The position numbers and the translations under genes are program-made. Positions 18,265 through 27,601 of a DNA stretch of 64,000 bases are shown here, one piece after another. Origin of the DNA: Opitutus sp. (GTDB lineage: Bacteria > Verrucomicrobiota > Verrucomicrobiia > Opitutales > Opitutaceae). Below the pieces are notes generated by a model. The model worked only from the letters and a program-made list of their open reading frames with translations. It searched no databases and was not told where the DNA came from. The stretch is taken from positions 256,501 through 320,500 of the forward strand of contig JACEUQ010000002.1 of NCBI GenBank assembly GCA_024998815.1, read 5' to 3'. The stretch's first letter is position 1; each line of letters starts with the position of its first letter.

Positions 18265-19014
18265 ATGAAACCGCCCATTCAATCCGCCGCCAGCGCCACC
18301 GCCCAACAACCGCCCGTCGTGCTCATCACCGGCGCCTCGCAAGGCATCGGTGCGGCCATCGCGCAGGTCTTTGCATCCCAATTGCCCGGCGTGCGTCTCG
18401 CCCTGGTCGCCCGCAACGCCGAAAACCTCGCCGCCACCGCCCATACCTGCAGCGCCTCCGGTGCCACCGTGGCGACGTTCCCCTGCGACGTGACCGACGA
18501 AGCCGCCGTCGCCGCGCTGGCCACCGCCGTCGGGCAACGCTTCGGCATCGTCGACGTATTGATTAACAACGCCGGGGTCTTCGTCGCCGCGCCCTTTGTG
18601 GACACGAAAGTAGCGGACTTCGACCGCATCGTCGCGGCCAACCTGCGTAGTGCCTTTTTGGTCACGCAGACCTTCGTTCCGGCCATGATCGCCCAAAAGC
18701 ACGGCGACGTGTTTTTCATGAGTTCGATCGCCGGCTTGGGCGCCTACCCGAACAGCGCGGCGTATTGCGCGGCCAAATTTGGCGTGACCGGGCTGGCTCA
18801 GGTGTTGCGCGCCGAGACCCGCGACCACGGCGTACGCGTGTGCTGCGTGCACCCCGGCGCGACCTGGTCACCCTCGTGGTCGGGCAGCGGCGTGGCCGAG
18901 GAGCGCATCATGCCGGCTGCGGACGTGGCGCAGGCGTTTTTCGACGTCTACAAACTCGGCCGCCGCACCGTGGTCGAGGAGATCATCCTGCGCCCGCAAC
19001 TCGGCGACCTTTAA
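18265..19014 (+). CDS. SDR oxidoreductase, possible sepiapterin/pteridine reductase
   Basis: 249-aa classical short-chain dehydrogenase. Cofactor motif TGASQGIG is at residues 22-29, NNAG near 98, catalytic Ser in MSSIAG near 153, Tyr167 and Lys171 in YCAAK. Basic residue ARN after the second strand suggests NADPH. Its position directly behind folE2 and PTPS suggests a pterin substrate (6-pyruvoyl-tetrahydropterin reduction), but the fold alone would also fit 3-oxoacyl-ACP reduction. Confidence 0.78.
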   Translation: MKPPIQSAASATAQQPPVVLITGASQGIGAAIAQVFASQLPGVRLALVARNAENLAATAHTCSASGATVATFPCDVTDEAAVAALATAVGQRFGIVDVLINNAGVFVAAPFVDTKVADFDRIVAANLRSAFLVTQTFVPAMIAQKHGDVFFMSSIAGLGAYPNSAAYCAAKFGVTGLAQVLRAETRDHGVRVCCVHPGATWSPSWSGSGVAEERIMPAADVAQAFFDVYKLGRRTVVEEIILRPQLGDL

Positions 19015-19079
19015 GTAGCTTAATCTCGTTCGCGCCCCACTTTAACCTATCCCGGATTTAGCTAGGGCTCGCCGAGGCG

Positions 19080-21551
19080 TTACCCGCGCAAGGCGTCACG
19101 CATCGCGTGAAACTTCAGCTCGGTTTCGGCAAACTCCCGCTCGACGTCGGAACCGGCCACGATGCCCGCGCCCGCATAAACACGCGCCGTGTCGCCGTCG
19201 ATCAACGCCGAGCGGATGCCCACCAAAAATTCGCCGCCGCCCCGGGCGTTTACCCAGCCAATCGCTCCCGCATAAAGCCCGCGTGAAAACCCTTCCAACG
19301 CGCCGATGCGCCCCACCGCCGCCTCCCGGGGCGTACCACCTACCGCCGGTGTCGGGTGCAACTGCGCGAGCGCCGCAAGCAGGCTCACGCCCTCCGGCAG
19401 AGCGGCTGTCACCGGGGTGTAAAGGTGCTGCACGTTAGCCAACTTACGCAGCACCGGTTGCGCAGGAAAATCCAGCGCCAACCCGAGCGGTTCCAACCGG
19501 CGGCGAATCGAATCAAGCACGTGCTGGTGTTCACGGCGGTCTTTTTCACTGGCGAGAAGCGCGGCGCCGAGGGCGGCATCTTCACTGGCACCTTGCCCAC
19601 GACGGGCGGAACCCGCCAGCGCCTCAGTTTCGAGCACACCCTTGCTCACCCGGACCAACCGCTCAGGACTGGCGCCGATGAAGCTTTGCCCGCGCCCATT
19701 GGCGACCGAGAAACTGTAACAACCCGGAAAGCGTTCGCGCAGGCCGTTGAGCAGGTGCAACGGATGCAGCGGGGCGTCGGCGCGCATGTCCAAGGCGCGG
19801 GCGAGAACGATTTTATTAACAGCCCCCTCGGCAATCGCCGCCAGACCACCCGTCACGGCGGCGCGGTAATCGCCCACCTCGGTGGTCTGAAAGGTAGCGG
19901 GGCTTGGGGTGGCATGGGCGTCCCGCCCATGAGATTGGGATGGCGGAGCTTGAAGTGGCGTGACTTGGGGTGGCATGGGCGTCCCGCCCATGGTTTTCGG
20001 ATCGCAGTGCCCCGGGCGTCCCGCCCTGGCTGAATCCGGAATCATGGGCGAGACGCCCATGCCACGTTCGCTCGCTCCCATGGGCGAGACGCCCATGCCA
20101 CGTTTGCTCGATCCCATGGGCGGGACGCCCATGCCTCCTTGGGCCTGCCCCACCCAGCGCCATGCCACCAAACCTGCACGCTCCGGATTTCGGAGCAAAT
20201 ATTCAATCGCATGGGCGTAATCGGACTCGTCCCGAATCAAATGATCGTAGGACTCGGCCTGCCACAGCGTGCCGCTGCGCCCCAATAATTCATTCACACG
20301 GTGCGCAGTGAAGGATTTCCAACTCTGCAAAATGCTATCGAGCGCATGCCCTGGCAACGGCTGCACGACCACATGGACATGATTGGGCATCACGCACCAG
20401 GCATGGAGCAGGTAGCGTTGCCCATCAAAATGGCGCAAGGCACTCATGACCTGATCTGCGACGCGGTGAGCACGCATAACACACGCCCCGTGGCCGCTAT
20501 CCAAGGCGGCCTCGATAGAGGCAGATTGCAGCTTCAAGAGTCGATCAACCTGGGCGGGAGGCAATGGGCTATCTGTATTACGCGCCAGTTGTTCGATGCG
20601 GGCACGTTCCTGTCGCCAGGTTTCGATCACGGCAGCCGGAAGGGAGTCCGCCAAACGGAAGGTGACTGCATAAACTGAACCCTCGCGTGTCCAGTGAGGG
20701 AGATTCGCGCCCTGTCGAATCGTGATCGGCGTTCCACCCAGCGAAACAGCTGAGGGGCCAAATGTGGCATGGGCGTCCCGCCCAGGGGATTGGGGTGGCG
20801 TGGTTTGAAGTGGCGATGCTTGGGGTGGCATGGGCGTCCCGCCCATGGTTTTCGGATCGCCGTGCCCCGGGCGTCCCGCCCTGGCTGAATCCGGAATCAT
20901 GGGCGAGACGCCCATGCCACGTTCGCTCGCTCCCATGGGCGAGACGCCCATGCCACTTTCAGGCGGGATCAGCCGATCCCCGCGCGCGTAATCACAGTGC
21001 TTGAACTTTTCATGCGCGCGCCAAACACGCTCGGCGAGCGTCGCCAGATCGGCATCCGGTGCAACCAACAGGTTGGCCACCGCGGTCGTCACCTCACCGG
21101 CGCGCGCCACTTGCCAACGCGGCACAAACACCCGTGCCGACGGGAACGCGTCGCCCGTCGCCACCTCGTCGAGGAACGTGAACGCGTTGAAAAAATGCGG
21201 CCCGCCAAACGGCGCGTCCACCTCGCCCACCGCTATCGTGCGCGCCAACACGTCGTCGATAAACCCCTGCACCGAGGCAAACCGCCCTGGTCCGCTCGCC
21301 TCGTGCACGAGTAGCGCCTCGGCCCCGGCAATCGCCGTCTGAATCGAGGGCCGTTCGGCATAGAAATGCAGCTCGCCCGGCTCGAAAATCGCCTCCAACA
21401 CCGCCAGCGGATCGAGCGCTCCCACTTTTAGGGAAATGCTCACCAGGCGCTCCCGCCCGTCCGTGCGCGCCGCCTGGCGGCATTCGCGTAAAAACGCAAC
21501 CAGCGCCTCAGGCGACGCGTTCGCAGCGGGGTTGATCGGCAAGATGGTCAT
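19080..21551 (-). CDS. menF: Isochorismate synthase with REP-transposase unit inserted in frame
   Basis: Single open frame of 823 codons. Residues 1 to about 197 and about 552 to 823 together form a normal-size isochorismate synthase (about 468 aa), which turns chorismate to isochorismate for menaquinone or siderophore synthesis. C-terminal chorismate-enzyme motifs are KIVLARALD, SPERLVRV, LAGSARRG, QHLYTPV, LHPTPAVGGTPR, GLYAGAIGW and AGAGIVAGSD. Between the two halves sits a REP-transposase-REP unit of about 1,065 bases that adds about 355 residues with no stop codon or frameshift. Whether the enzyme still works is unknown. The gene symbol rests on the family; siderophore-type synthases look alike. 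Confidence 0.9.
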   Translation of the reverse strand: MTILPINPAANASPEALVAFLRECRQAARTDGRERLVSISLKVGALDPLAVLEAIFEPGELHFYAERPSIQTAIAGAEALLVHEASGPGRFASVQGFIDDVLARTIAVGEVDAPFGGPHFFNAFTFLDEVATGDAFPSARVFVPRWQVARAGEVTTAVANLLVAPDADLATLAERVWRAHEKFKHCDYARGDRLIPPESGMGVSPMGASERGMGVSPMIPDSARAGRPGHGDPKTMGGTPMPPQASPLQTTPPQSPGRDAHATFGPSAVSLGGTPITIRQGANLPHWTREGSVYAVTFRLADSLPAAVIETWRQERARIEQLARNTDSPLPPAQVDRLLKLQSASIEAALDSGHGACVMRAHRVADQVMSALRHFDGQRYLLHAWCVMPNHVHVVVQPLPGHALDSILQSWKSFTAHRVNELLGRSGTLWQAESYDHLIRDESDYAHAIEYLLRNPERAGLVAWRWVGQAQGGMGVPPMGSSKRGMGVSPMGASERGMGVSPMIPDSARAGRPGHCDPKTMGGTPMPPQVTPLQAPPSQSHGRDAHATPSPATFQTTEVGDYRAAVTGGLAAIAEGAVNKIVLARALDMRADAPLHPLHLLNGLRERFPGCYSFSVANGRGQSFIGASPERLVRVSKGVLETEALAGSARRGQGASEDAALGAALLASEKDRREHQHVLDSIRRRLEPLGLALDFPAQPVLRKLANVQHLYTPVTAALPEGVSLLAALAQLHPTPAVGGTPREAAVGRIGALEGFSRGLYAGAIGWVNARGGGEFLVGIRSALIDGDTARVYAGAGIVAGSDVEREFAETELKFHAMRDALRG
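19895..20960 (-). mobile_element. REP-RAYT-REP unit inside isochorismate synthase
   Basis: REP-associated tyrosine transposase (Y1/HUH superfamily) at roughly 20165-20760: begins IRQGANLPHWTREGSVYAVT, has the HUH-type motif MPNHVHVVVQP, and the C-terminal YDHLIRDESDYAHAIEYLLR followed by NPERAGLV. It is flanked on both sides by hairpin repeats with the core TGGCATGGGCGTCCCGCCCA. The left and right flanks are nearly the same, giving the peptide GMGVSPMG...TMGGTPMPPQ twice. The transposase is intact by eye. Confidence 0.9.
19905..20140. repeat. REP hairpin cluster downstream of the RAYT
   Basis: Several copies of CATGGGCG-TCC/TCT-CGCCCATG stem-loops in both orientations, interspersed with CCGGGCGTCCCGCCCTGG. 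Translated as GMGVSPMG, RAGRPGHCD and GGTPMPPQ. Confidence 0.92.
20762..20962. repeat. REP hairpin cluster upstream of the RAYT
   Basis: Same units and same order as the cluster at 19905-20140, including the shared 'GVSPMGASERGMGVSPM' coding segment. Near identity of the two blocks suggests insertion as one unit or recombination between them. Confidence 0.92.
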
Positions 21552-21922
21552 CGGATCGAAAGCGTTCTCAGTCTCATACGCTTATACCCATTAGCGTTAA
21601 AGTTGAGGAGGCATCCTTGAGCTTACGCTCAAGGCCACACGCTTCGCGAACAAACTCCTCGTGGCCTTGAGCGTGAGCTCAGGGAATACCGAAAAACACC
21701 CTGCGCTCACGCGCAAGGCCACACCGAGCCGGGTCACGGACGTGGCCGCCCTGAGCGTGAGCTCAGGGTGCTTGCCCACGGGTATCCGTTCCACAAGAAC
21801 CCGATTAATTAAGCTCATCTTGATCGCGAATTGGTATTACTCGCTCTCTCGATCACCAGCCCCAAACCAAGACCGAGACCGGGAACGAGCAGGAGTAGGA
21901 GTAAGAGAACGAGTTTTCCGTT
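21552..21922. repeat. Intergenic block of hairpin repeats
   Basis: Four GTGA/GTAA-loop hairpins (21615-21634 with loop GTAA, 21665-21684, 21699-21718, 21749-21768) in alternating orientations, then a partial GAGTAA-family segment at 21881-21913. No gene is supported in this 371-base gap. Confidence 0.85.
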
Positions 21923-23461
21923 TTAGGCCGACTTCACCGCCTCGGGCTGCGGGCGGGGGAAGAGGATCGCGGTCTCGGCCACCTTGGAGCCGGTGAGGCG
22001 GTTGCCCCACACCAGCTCGTCCTTCCAGACCGCGCCCATCGTGTAACCGAGCACACCGTGGATTTTACTGGTCGTTTCGGGCATCACGCAGGGTAACAAC
22101 GACACGCCCAAACGGAGCGCTTCGGCAATGGTCGCGAGGGAGGTTTTGAGCAGCGCCTGATCCTTCGGCTCGGCCGATTTTCCGAGCTTCCACGGCGCGC
22201 GGTTTTCGATGTAGGCGTTGGTCGCGGTGATGAACGCAAAGGTGCGCTCCAGCGCGATGTGGAATTGGAAGCCTTCGTTTAACGTGAGGACTTCGTCGCG
22301 GGTTTTCACCCACAGCGCCTGCAAGTCCTGCTCGGCTTGCTCGCAGACCTCGGCCGCCGGCACCACACCCGCAGCGAAGCGGTTGGTCATGTTGAGGGCG
22401 CGGTTAACGAGGTTGCCCAGGTTGTTGGCCAACTCGGCGTTGTAGCGGGCGAGGAACTGGGCGAGCGAGAAATCGCTGTCCTGGCCCACGCTCATCTCGC
22501 GAATCAGGAAATAGCGCAGGGCATCGACCCCGTACTTGTCGGCGAACTCGGCGGCATCGACGAAGTTGCCCGTGCTCTTGGACATTTTCGCGCCGTTGAT
22601 CGACCACCAGCCGTGAGCGAGCAGCGACTTGGGCGGCTCGATTCCGGCGGCCTTGAGCATGATCGGCCAATAAACCGCATGTGGCGGCACGAGGATGTCC
22701 TTGCCGATGACGTGAAAATCGGCCGGCCAGAACTCGGGTTTGTCGATGACGGCGGTGTAGTAATTAACCAACGCATCGAACCACACATAGGTTACGAATT
22801 GGTCGTCGAAGGGCAGCGTGATACCCCATTCGAGGCGCTCCTTCGGGCGTGAAATACACAGGTCGTTGAGCGGCTCGGCGAGGAACTCCAAAACCTGCTT
22901 CTGGCGGTAGCGCGGGAAGACAAAGTCCTCGTTGGTTTTAAGGTGGTCGACCAGCCAGTCCTGATACTGGCGGAGTTTGAAAAAGTAGTTCGACTCGGTG
23001 ATCTCGGTGACCTCGCCGAAAATCTCCGGCCAGGAGCCGTCGGGATTGCGGTCTTTGTCCTGGAGAAACTGCTCCTGGCGGGTGGAGTAAAACCCCTTGT
23101 ATTGGGCCTTATAGATGAGGCCCTGATCGAAGAGCTGCTGAAGGAGTTGGCAGACGACCTTTTTATGTCGCTCCTCGGTGGTGCGGATGAAGTCGTTGTT
23201 GGAAATATTGAGCTTCTTGCATAGGGCGCGGAACTCCTCGGACACCTCGTCGCAAAATTGCTGGGGCGGGATGCCGCGTTTTTTGGCGCTCTGCTGGACC
23301 TTCTGGCCGTGCTCGTCGACGCCGGTGAGGAAATAAACGTTGTCGCCCATCAGACGACGGAAGCGAGCAATGACGTCGGTGAGCACCTTTTCGTAGGCGT
23401 GGCCGAGGTGCGGGGAACCGTTCACGTAGTCGATGGCGGTCGTGATGTAGAAGTTCTTCAT
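21923..23461 (-). CDS. metG: Methionyl-tRNA synthetase
   Basis: Class I synthetase (512 aa) that charges tRNA-Met. HIGH variant PHLGH is at residues 17-21 and KMSKS in GAKMSKSTGN near 292. The connective peptide reads FYSTRQEQFLQDKDRN, without the zinc-knuckle cysteines, and there is no C-terminal tRNA-binding domain, so it belongs to the short zinc-free subgroup. Start chosen as the ATG giving MKNFYITTAIDYVNG; five codons upstream another ATG exists but adds no conserved residues. Confidence 0.96.
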   Translation of the reverse strand: MKNFYITTAIDYVNGSPHLGHAYEKVLTDVIARFRRLMGDNVYFLTGVDEHGQKVQQSAKKRGIPPQQFCDEVSEEFRALCKKLNISNNDFIRTTEERHKKVVCQLLQQLFDQGLIYKAQYKGFYSTRQEQFLQDKDRNPDGSWPEIFGEVTEITESNYFFKLRQYQDWLVDHLKTNEDFVFPRYRQKQVLEFLAEPLNDLCISRPKERLEWGITLPFDDQFVTYVWFDALVNYYTAVIDKPEFWPADFHVIGKDILVPPHAVYWPIMLKAAGIEPPKSLLAHGWWSINGAKMSKSTGNFVDAAEFADKYGVDALRYFLIREMSVGQDSDFSLAQFLARYNAELANNLGNLVNRALNMTNRFAAGVVPAAEVCEQAEQDLQALWVKTRDEVLTLNEGFQFHIALERTFAFITATNAYIENRAPWKLGKSAEPKDQALLKTSLATIAEALRLGVSLLPCVMPETTSKIHGVLGYTMGAVWKDELVWGNRLTGSKVAETAILFPRPQPEAVKSA

Positions 23462-23542
23462 GGGCGAAAGGCGCAACAGAATGCACGCCGAGGGAAATGT
23501 CGAAGATTTTGCTGGTTACCGTGGGCAATGGGCAGCGCCGAT

Positions 23543-25365
23543 TCATAGCGGGAAGTTTACCGAGGTAAGTGCGCGGAGCGCGCGACGGTCATGATTTTCG
23601 GACATGTGGGCGATAAAGTCGGAGGTATAAAGGTGGCGTTTTTTAGTTCGTTGACCGCGCCAGTGCATGAACAGGCTGTTGGCCCAGCGGTTGAACATGC
23701 CGTGGATGCGTACAGCGTTCGGGCGGCGTAATCGGCAGCGATCATCCTGGCGCGAGGCGTCGAGGCGGGCATGCAAACCGGTTTCGATTCCCCAGTGCGC
23801 AATATTGACCTCCAGCCATTGGGCGGGAGTCAACTCGGCGGCGGGGCGACTGGTGATCAGCGCCACGGTCTCGGTGGGCTTGCCGTGGCGTTTTCGGCAG
23901 ATTCTCGCGGCTTGCGCCACCAGGGGGAAGCAGGCGCTTTCCGCGCTCAACTCGCGCGCCACCAGGGTGCGCGTCACGGGGTGCTTCTTTTCCTGGGTGG
24001 TACGTTGCTCGGCAGCGGGATCTTTTAACGGGTCAAAAAAGGGGCGCCCGGATCGGGCACTTGCGCTGCTACGATTTTCTGCAAGCCGGGCTGATTGCCT
24101 TTGACGGTGAACAGGTAGTCGCCGCCATGCTCCAGTACGATCGCCCGCGCGGTGTCCGCCTGGGTATGCAGGGCATCAAGGCTCACGAGTTTATCGACCA
24201 AATCGAGTCTCTCACACAGGGCGCGGGCGGCGGGAATCTCGTTACTTTTTTCGGCGACGACCTCGCTGCCGAGATAAAACAAGCTCGGCGAGGTAACCGC
24301 GGTCACGACGTTTTGTCCGCCGCTGTGCTTGGGGACTTTGCCGTCGATGACCACGATCTCGGTGGCGGGAGGCTCGCCTCGCACCTGGCGTTGGTGGGCG
24401 AGTAAAACCTCCTCGATGCGCGCGGCCTGCACACGGGCGAACAGACGGCTGAAGGTGGGCTGGCTGGGAGCGCCGTATTTGCCGCGGCGGCGGATCACCC
24501 CGAGGGCTTGGCGTTGGACCGGGGAGAGCCGGCGGGCGAAAGCGGCCAGGTCACGTTGGCCGCGGGGTGCTCCGGCCAGATAGGCCGCCGCCGTGATCGC
24601 CAGCAGCGCGTGCAAGGGATAGGCCCCGATGTAGGCGCGGTATTCAGGCACTTGCCGGAAGGCCTCCGCCAGGCTGATTAAATCGGGGGCCTTCAGGGTA
24701 CTTCGCACCGGAACTTTCGCCTCCACCGCAGCCAGCGAGGGTTTGATCTGCCCTGCCTGAAGAGCTCTCCGGGCCCGGGGCTCCAGCTCGCGCACAAACA
24801 AGCGCTTGGGCTTGGCGTGGTGCTCGTAGTAATCGCGCGACTTACGCGTGTTGCCCTTGGTCAGGCCCAACTCGGTCCACCCGGATGCCTTGTATACACT
24901 TCCCGTAAAACGCTCGGGGTCGACGAAGGTTTCCACGACGAGCACGGGGTGCTCGTAACGCGACTGCCAGTCGGCACTGAGCCGGCCGAGCACCCGGCTC
25001 AAAACCGCCGAGCCCAAGTTGGGCACCGCCGGCTTGGGCAGCAGCAGGAACCGCACGTTGTTGACCACCAGCGCCAATCGGCGTCGGCGCTGTTCTCCAC
25101 TCCAGCCAATCCACGCCTCCCGGCCGCGCAGGTGCAGCGCCGCCGCCGCAAACACCAGCACCGCCACCCAGGTGCCCTGCGCATCGCTCACCGCGTACAG
25201 CAGCCGCTCGCCCACCGGTTTCACCGCGCCCAGATAGTGATGCTCCTCAAGCAGCCCCTGCGCTCGGGCGTTTAACTCGGGGCTGTCTAGCACCTGCACC
25301 TGCAAGTGGCGCAGCGAAATCACCTCCCCTTGGGGGTTCGACGGGTTCGTTTCGGCCGGCATCAT
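23543..25365 (-). CDS. ISAs1-family transposase with N-terminal DUF4338/DruA-like domain, split by a -1 frameshift
   Basis: Zero-frame product of 446 aa (25365 to 24025) followed by a continuation in the -1 frame to 23543. Residues about 15-215 resemble DUF4338 (DruA-like): LLEEHHYLG, RFLLLPKPAVPNLGSAVL and GNTRKSRDYYEHHAKPKRL. From about 225 comes the ISAs1 catalytic region with VIDGK and SLDALHTQ; the third acidic residue, in HWGIETGLHARLD, lies only in the second frame. The break is at T_TTT_TTG (minus strand, 24041-24035). Reading the run in the -1 frame gives coding sequence (DPLKDPAAEQRTTQEKKHPV) that joins both parts. It is either a programmed -1 shift or a one-base loss. Confidence 0.85.
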
Positions 25366-25504
25366 TCACCCAGCCAAAATGAATTCCTGGGGCTTGTTCC
25401 GCTTATTCCGCTCCTTTGTTAGTATTCAGGTGTTTAGCTGTTCAATGAATCGGCGGTGGGGCAATGGGGCCGCGCCACCACCCGCGGCGTACCGCGATGG
25501 CCGG

Positions 25505-25615
25505 GCGCAGGCTTCCAGCCTGCTTCTTTTGGAGCCAAACTCCAGGCGCAGGCTTCCAGCCTGCTTCAGTCCTAACAACTGCCTTCCGGAGCAGACTGGA
25601 AGTCTTCGCTACTTT
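25505..25615. repeat. GCAGACTTCCAGTCTGC-family repeats
   Basis: Two direct copies of GCGCAGGCTTCCAGCCTGCTTC (25505 and 25555) and one inverted GCAGACTGGAAGTCTTCGCTA unit ending at 25615. They fill the gap between the transposase and the ABC transporter operon. Full inverted copies of this family lie at 54691-54766 and 57881-57986. Confidence 0.82.
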
Positions 25616-25631
25616 AAGCCGTCAATAAATA

Positions 25632-25673
25632 TTAGTTGACCCTAATTATTGGCGCGGATTTAGGTGAGCCTAA
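25632..25673 (+). promoter_or_regulatory. Two DtxR/MntR-like operator boxes
   Basis: TTAGTTGACCCTAA (25632-25645) and TTAGGTGAGCCTAA (25660-25673) are near-palindromes close to the DtxR/IdeR half-site pattern TTAGG...CCTAA. Their centres are 28 bases apart. The second box ends 7 bases before the ATG of the binding-protein gene and contains AGGTGAG, the best ribosome-binding sequence, so a bound repressor would cover both promoter-proximal DNA and the start region. Confidence 0.65.
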
Positions 25674-25680
25674 TTTTACT

Positions 25681-26625
25681 ATGACCTTCAAATTCATTCG
25701 CTCCTTCGTGGCTGCTGTCACGATTTTAGGTGGGATCAACGGCGGCGGGTTTACTCACGCCGCCCACGCTGCGCCGGCCACGTCGGCCACGCCCGAACGC
25801 CCTCGCGTGCTGACGACCTTCACCATTTTGGCAGACATGGCGCGCAACGTCGCCGGCGACTACGCCGAGGTGGAATCCCTCACCAAACCCGGCGCCGAAA
25901 TCCACGGCTACGAGCCCACGCCACGCGACATCGTTAAAACCCAGCGCGCCTCCCTCGTGCTCTGGAACGGCATGAACTTGGAACGCTGGTTCGAGCCGTT
26001 TTTCGCCAATGTTAAAAACGTGCCCCAAGTCGTTCTTACCGAAGGGATCGAGCCGATGGGCATCACCGAGGGCCCCTACACGGGCAAACCCAACCCGCAC
26101 GCCTGGATGTCGCCAATGAACGCCGTGCGTTACGTCGAAAACATCCGTGCGGCCCTCGCGCGCATCGATCCCGCCCACGCAGCCGACTACGCCGCCAACG
26201 CCGAGGCCTACTCGGCCAAAATCCGCGCCCTCGACGCCCCGGTGCGCGCGCAGCTCGCGCGCATCCCCGAAGCCCAGCGTTGGCTGGTGACCAGTGAGGG
26301 CGCATTCTCGTACTTGTGCCGCGACTACGGCCTGCGCCCGCTTTACCTGTGGCCGATCAACGCCGATGCCCAAGGCACCCCGCAACAGATCCGCGCCGTC
26401 ATCGACCAGGTCCGAGCCCACCGCATCCCGGTGGTTTTCAGCGAAAGCACGGTGAGCGAAAAACCCGCCCGCCAAGTCGCCAAGGAAGGCGGCGCACGCT
26501 ACGGTGGAGTGCTCTATGTCGACTCCCTGACCACTGCCGACGGACCCGCGCCGACTTACCTTGCCCTGCTCCAAGCCAACGCCACCACCATCGTTAACGC
26601 CTTCAGCGCCTCCGCCGCTCCTTAA
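25681..26625 (+). CDS. Mn/Fe-type ABC transporter substrate-binding protein
   Basis: TroA/SitA-family (cluster 9) periplasmic metal-binding protein, 314 aa. Signal peptide: MTFKFIRSF, hydrophobic core, cleavage near THAAHAAPA (residues about 20-30). Metal ligands fit the His-His-Glu-Asp set of Mn/Fe binders: H in [12 protein letters not shown] in [11 protein letters not shown] in [10 protein letters not shown] in YVDSLT. There is no His-rich loop, which argues against a zinc ZnuA. ATG 25681 is chosen because the signal peptide begins there. First gene of a four-gene operon behind two DtxR-like boxes. Confidence 0.92.
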   Translation: MTFKFIRSFVAAVTILGGINGGGFTHAAHAAPATSATPERPRVLTTFTILADMARNVAGDYAEVESLTKPGAEIHGYEPTPRDIVKTQRASLVLWNGMNLERWFEPFFANVKNVPQVVLTEGIEPMGITEGPYTGKPNPHAWMSPMNAVRYVENIRAALARIDPAHAADYAANAEAYSAKIRALDAPVRAQLARIPEAQRWLVTSEGAFSYLCRDYGLRPLYLWPINADAQGTPQQIRAVIDQVRAHRIPVVFSESTVSEKPARQVAKEGGARYGGVLYVDSLTTADGPAPTYLALLQANATTIVNAFSASAAP

Positions 26626-26626
26626 C

Positions 26627-27601
26627 ATGGAACCCTCGCCGTCCCCCGCCAACTCCGGTTCTCCCGCGTCCGCATCGGCCGGGGCGGCCTCCACCGCTTC
26701 GGCCCCGCCGCTCGCCCTCGTCGCACGCAACGTCACCGTCACCTACCCCAACGGGCACACCGCGCTGCGCGACGCGAGTTTCCAACTCGAAGGCGGCACC
26801 ATTTGCGCACTCGTTGGCGTCAATGGCTCGGGTAAATCCACGCTGTTTAAGGCCCTGATGGGCTTCGTAACGCCGTCGAGTGGTGCGGTGACGATCAACG
26901 CCGGCCCCGTGCGCGACGCCCAACGCCGCAGCTGGGTCGCCTACGTGCCGCAGGCCGAGGAAGTGGATTGGACGTTCCCGGTGAGCGTGCACGACGTCGT
27001 CATGATGGGGCGCTACGGCTACATGAATTTCATGCGCCAGCCCAAAGCGGTCGACCGCGCCGCCGTCGAAGAAAGCCTGCGCCGCGTCGGCTTGTGGGAC
27101 TTCCGTGACCGCCAGATTGGCGAACTCTCAGGAGGGCAAAAAAAACGCGTTTTTGTCGCCCGTGCGCTCGCCCAACGCGGCCGCATAATCCTGCTCGACG
27201 AGCCGTTCACCGGCGTCGATGTGAAGACCGAGGAAGCCATTATCACGCTCCTGCGCGAACTGCGCGCCGAGGGCTGCCTCATCCTCGTCTCAACGCACAA
27301 CCTCGGCTCCGTCCCCGAGTTTTGCGATCAAGTCGTGCTCATCAACCGCACCGTGCTCGCCTACGGGCCGACCGCGGAGGTCTTCACGCCGGAAAACCTC
27401 ACCCACGCCTTTGGCGGGACGCTGCGGCACTTTAATATCGAGCAATCCACGGTTAACGTCCACGACGGCCACCAGATCACCGTGCTCACCGACGACGAAC
27501 GCCCCCTGGTGCTCGGCAAGAGCGGGCACCTCGAATACCTCGACCGCGTCGGCCGCGAAAAACTCATCTCGGAACGCGAGAAGGAAGCCGAATCGCCATG
27601 A
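26627..27601 (+). CDS. Metal ABC transporter ATP-binding protein
   Basis: 324-aa ATPase of the SitB/MntB type. A low-complexity S/A/P leader of about 28 residues is followed by Walker A GVNGSGKS (64-71), signature LSGGQKKR near 167, Walker B IILLDEPF near 190 and the H-loop STHN. It starts immediately after the binding-protein stop (one base between) and overlaps the permease start by 4 bases (ATGA). The C-terminal extension of about 60 residues after the ATPase core is longer than usual. Confidence 0.93.
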   Translation: MEPSPSPANSGSPASASAGAASTASAPPLALVARNVTVTYPNGHTALRDASFQLEGGTICALVGVNGSGKSTLFKALMGFVTPSSGAVTINAGPVRDAQRRSWVAYVPQAEEVDWTFPVSVHDVVMMGRYGYMNFMRQPKAVDRAAVEESLRRVGLWDFRDRQIGELSGGQKKRVFVARALAQRGRIILLDEPFTGVDVKTEEAIITLLRELRAEGCLILVSTHNLGSVPEFCDQVVLINRTVLAYGPTAEVFTPENLTHAFGGTLRHFNIEQSTVNVHDGHQITVLTDDERPLVLGKSGHLEYLDRVGREKLISEREKEAESP

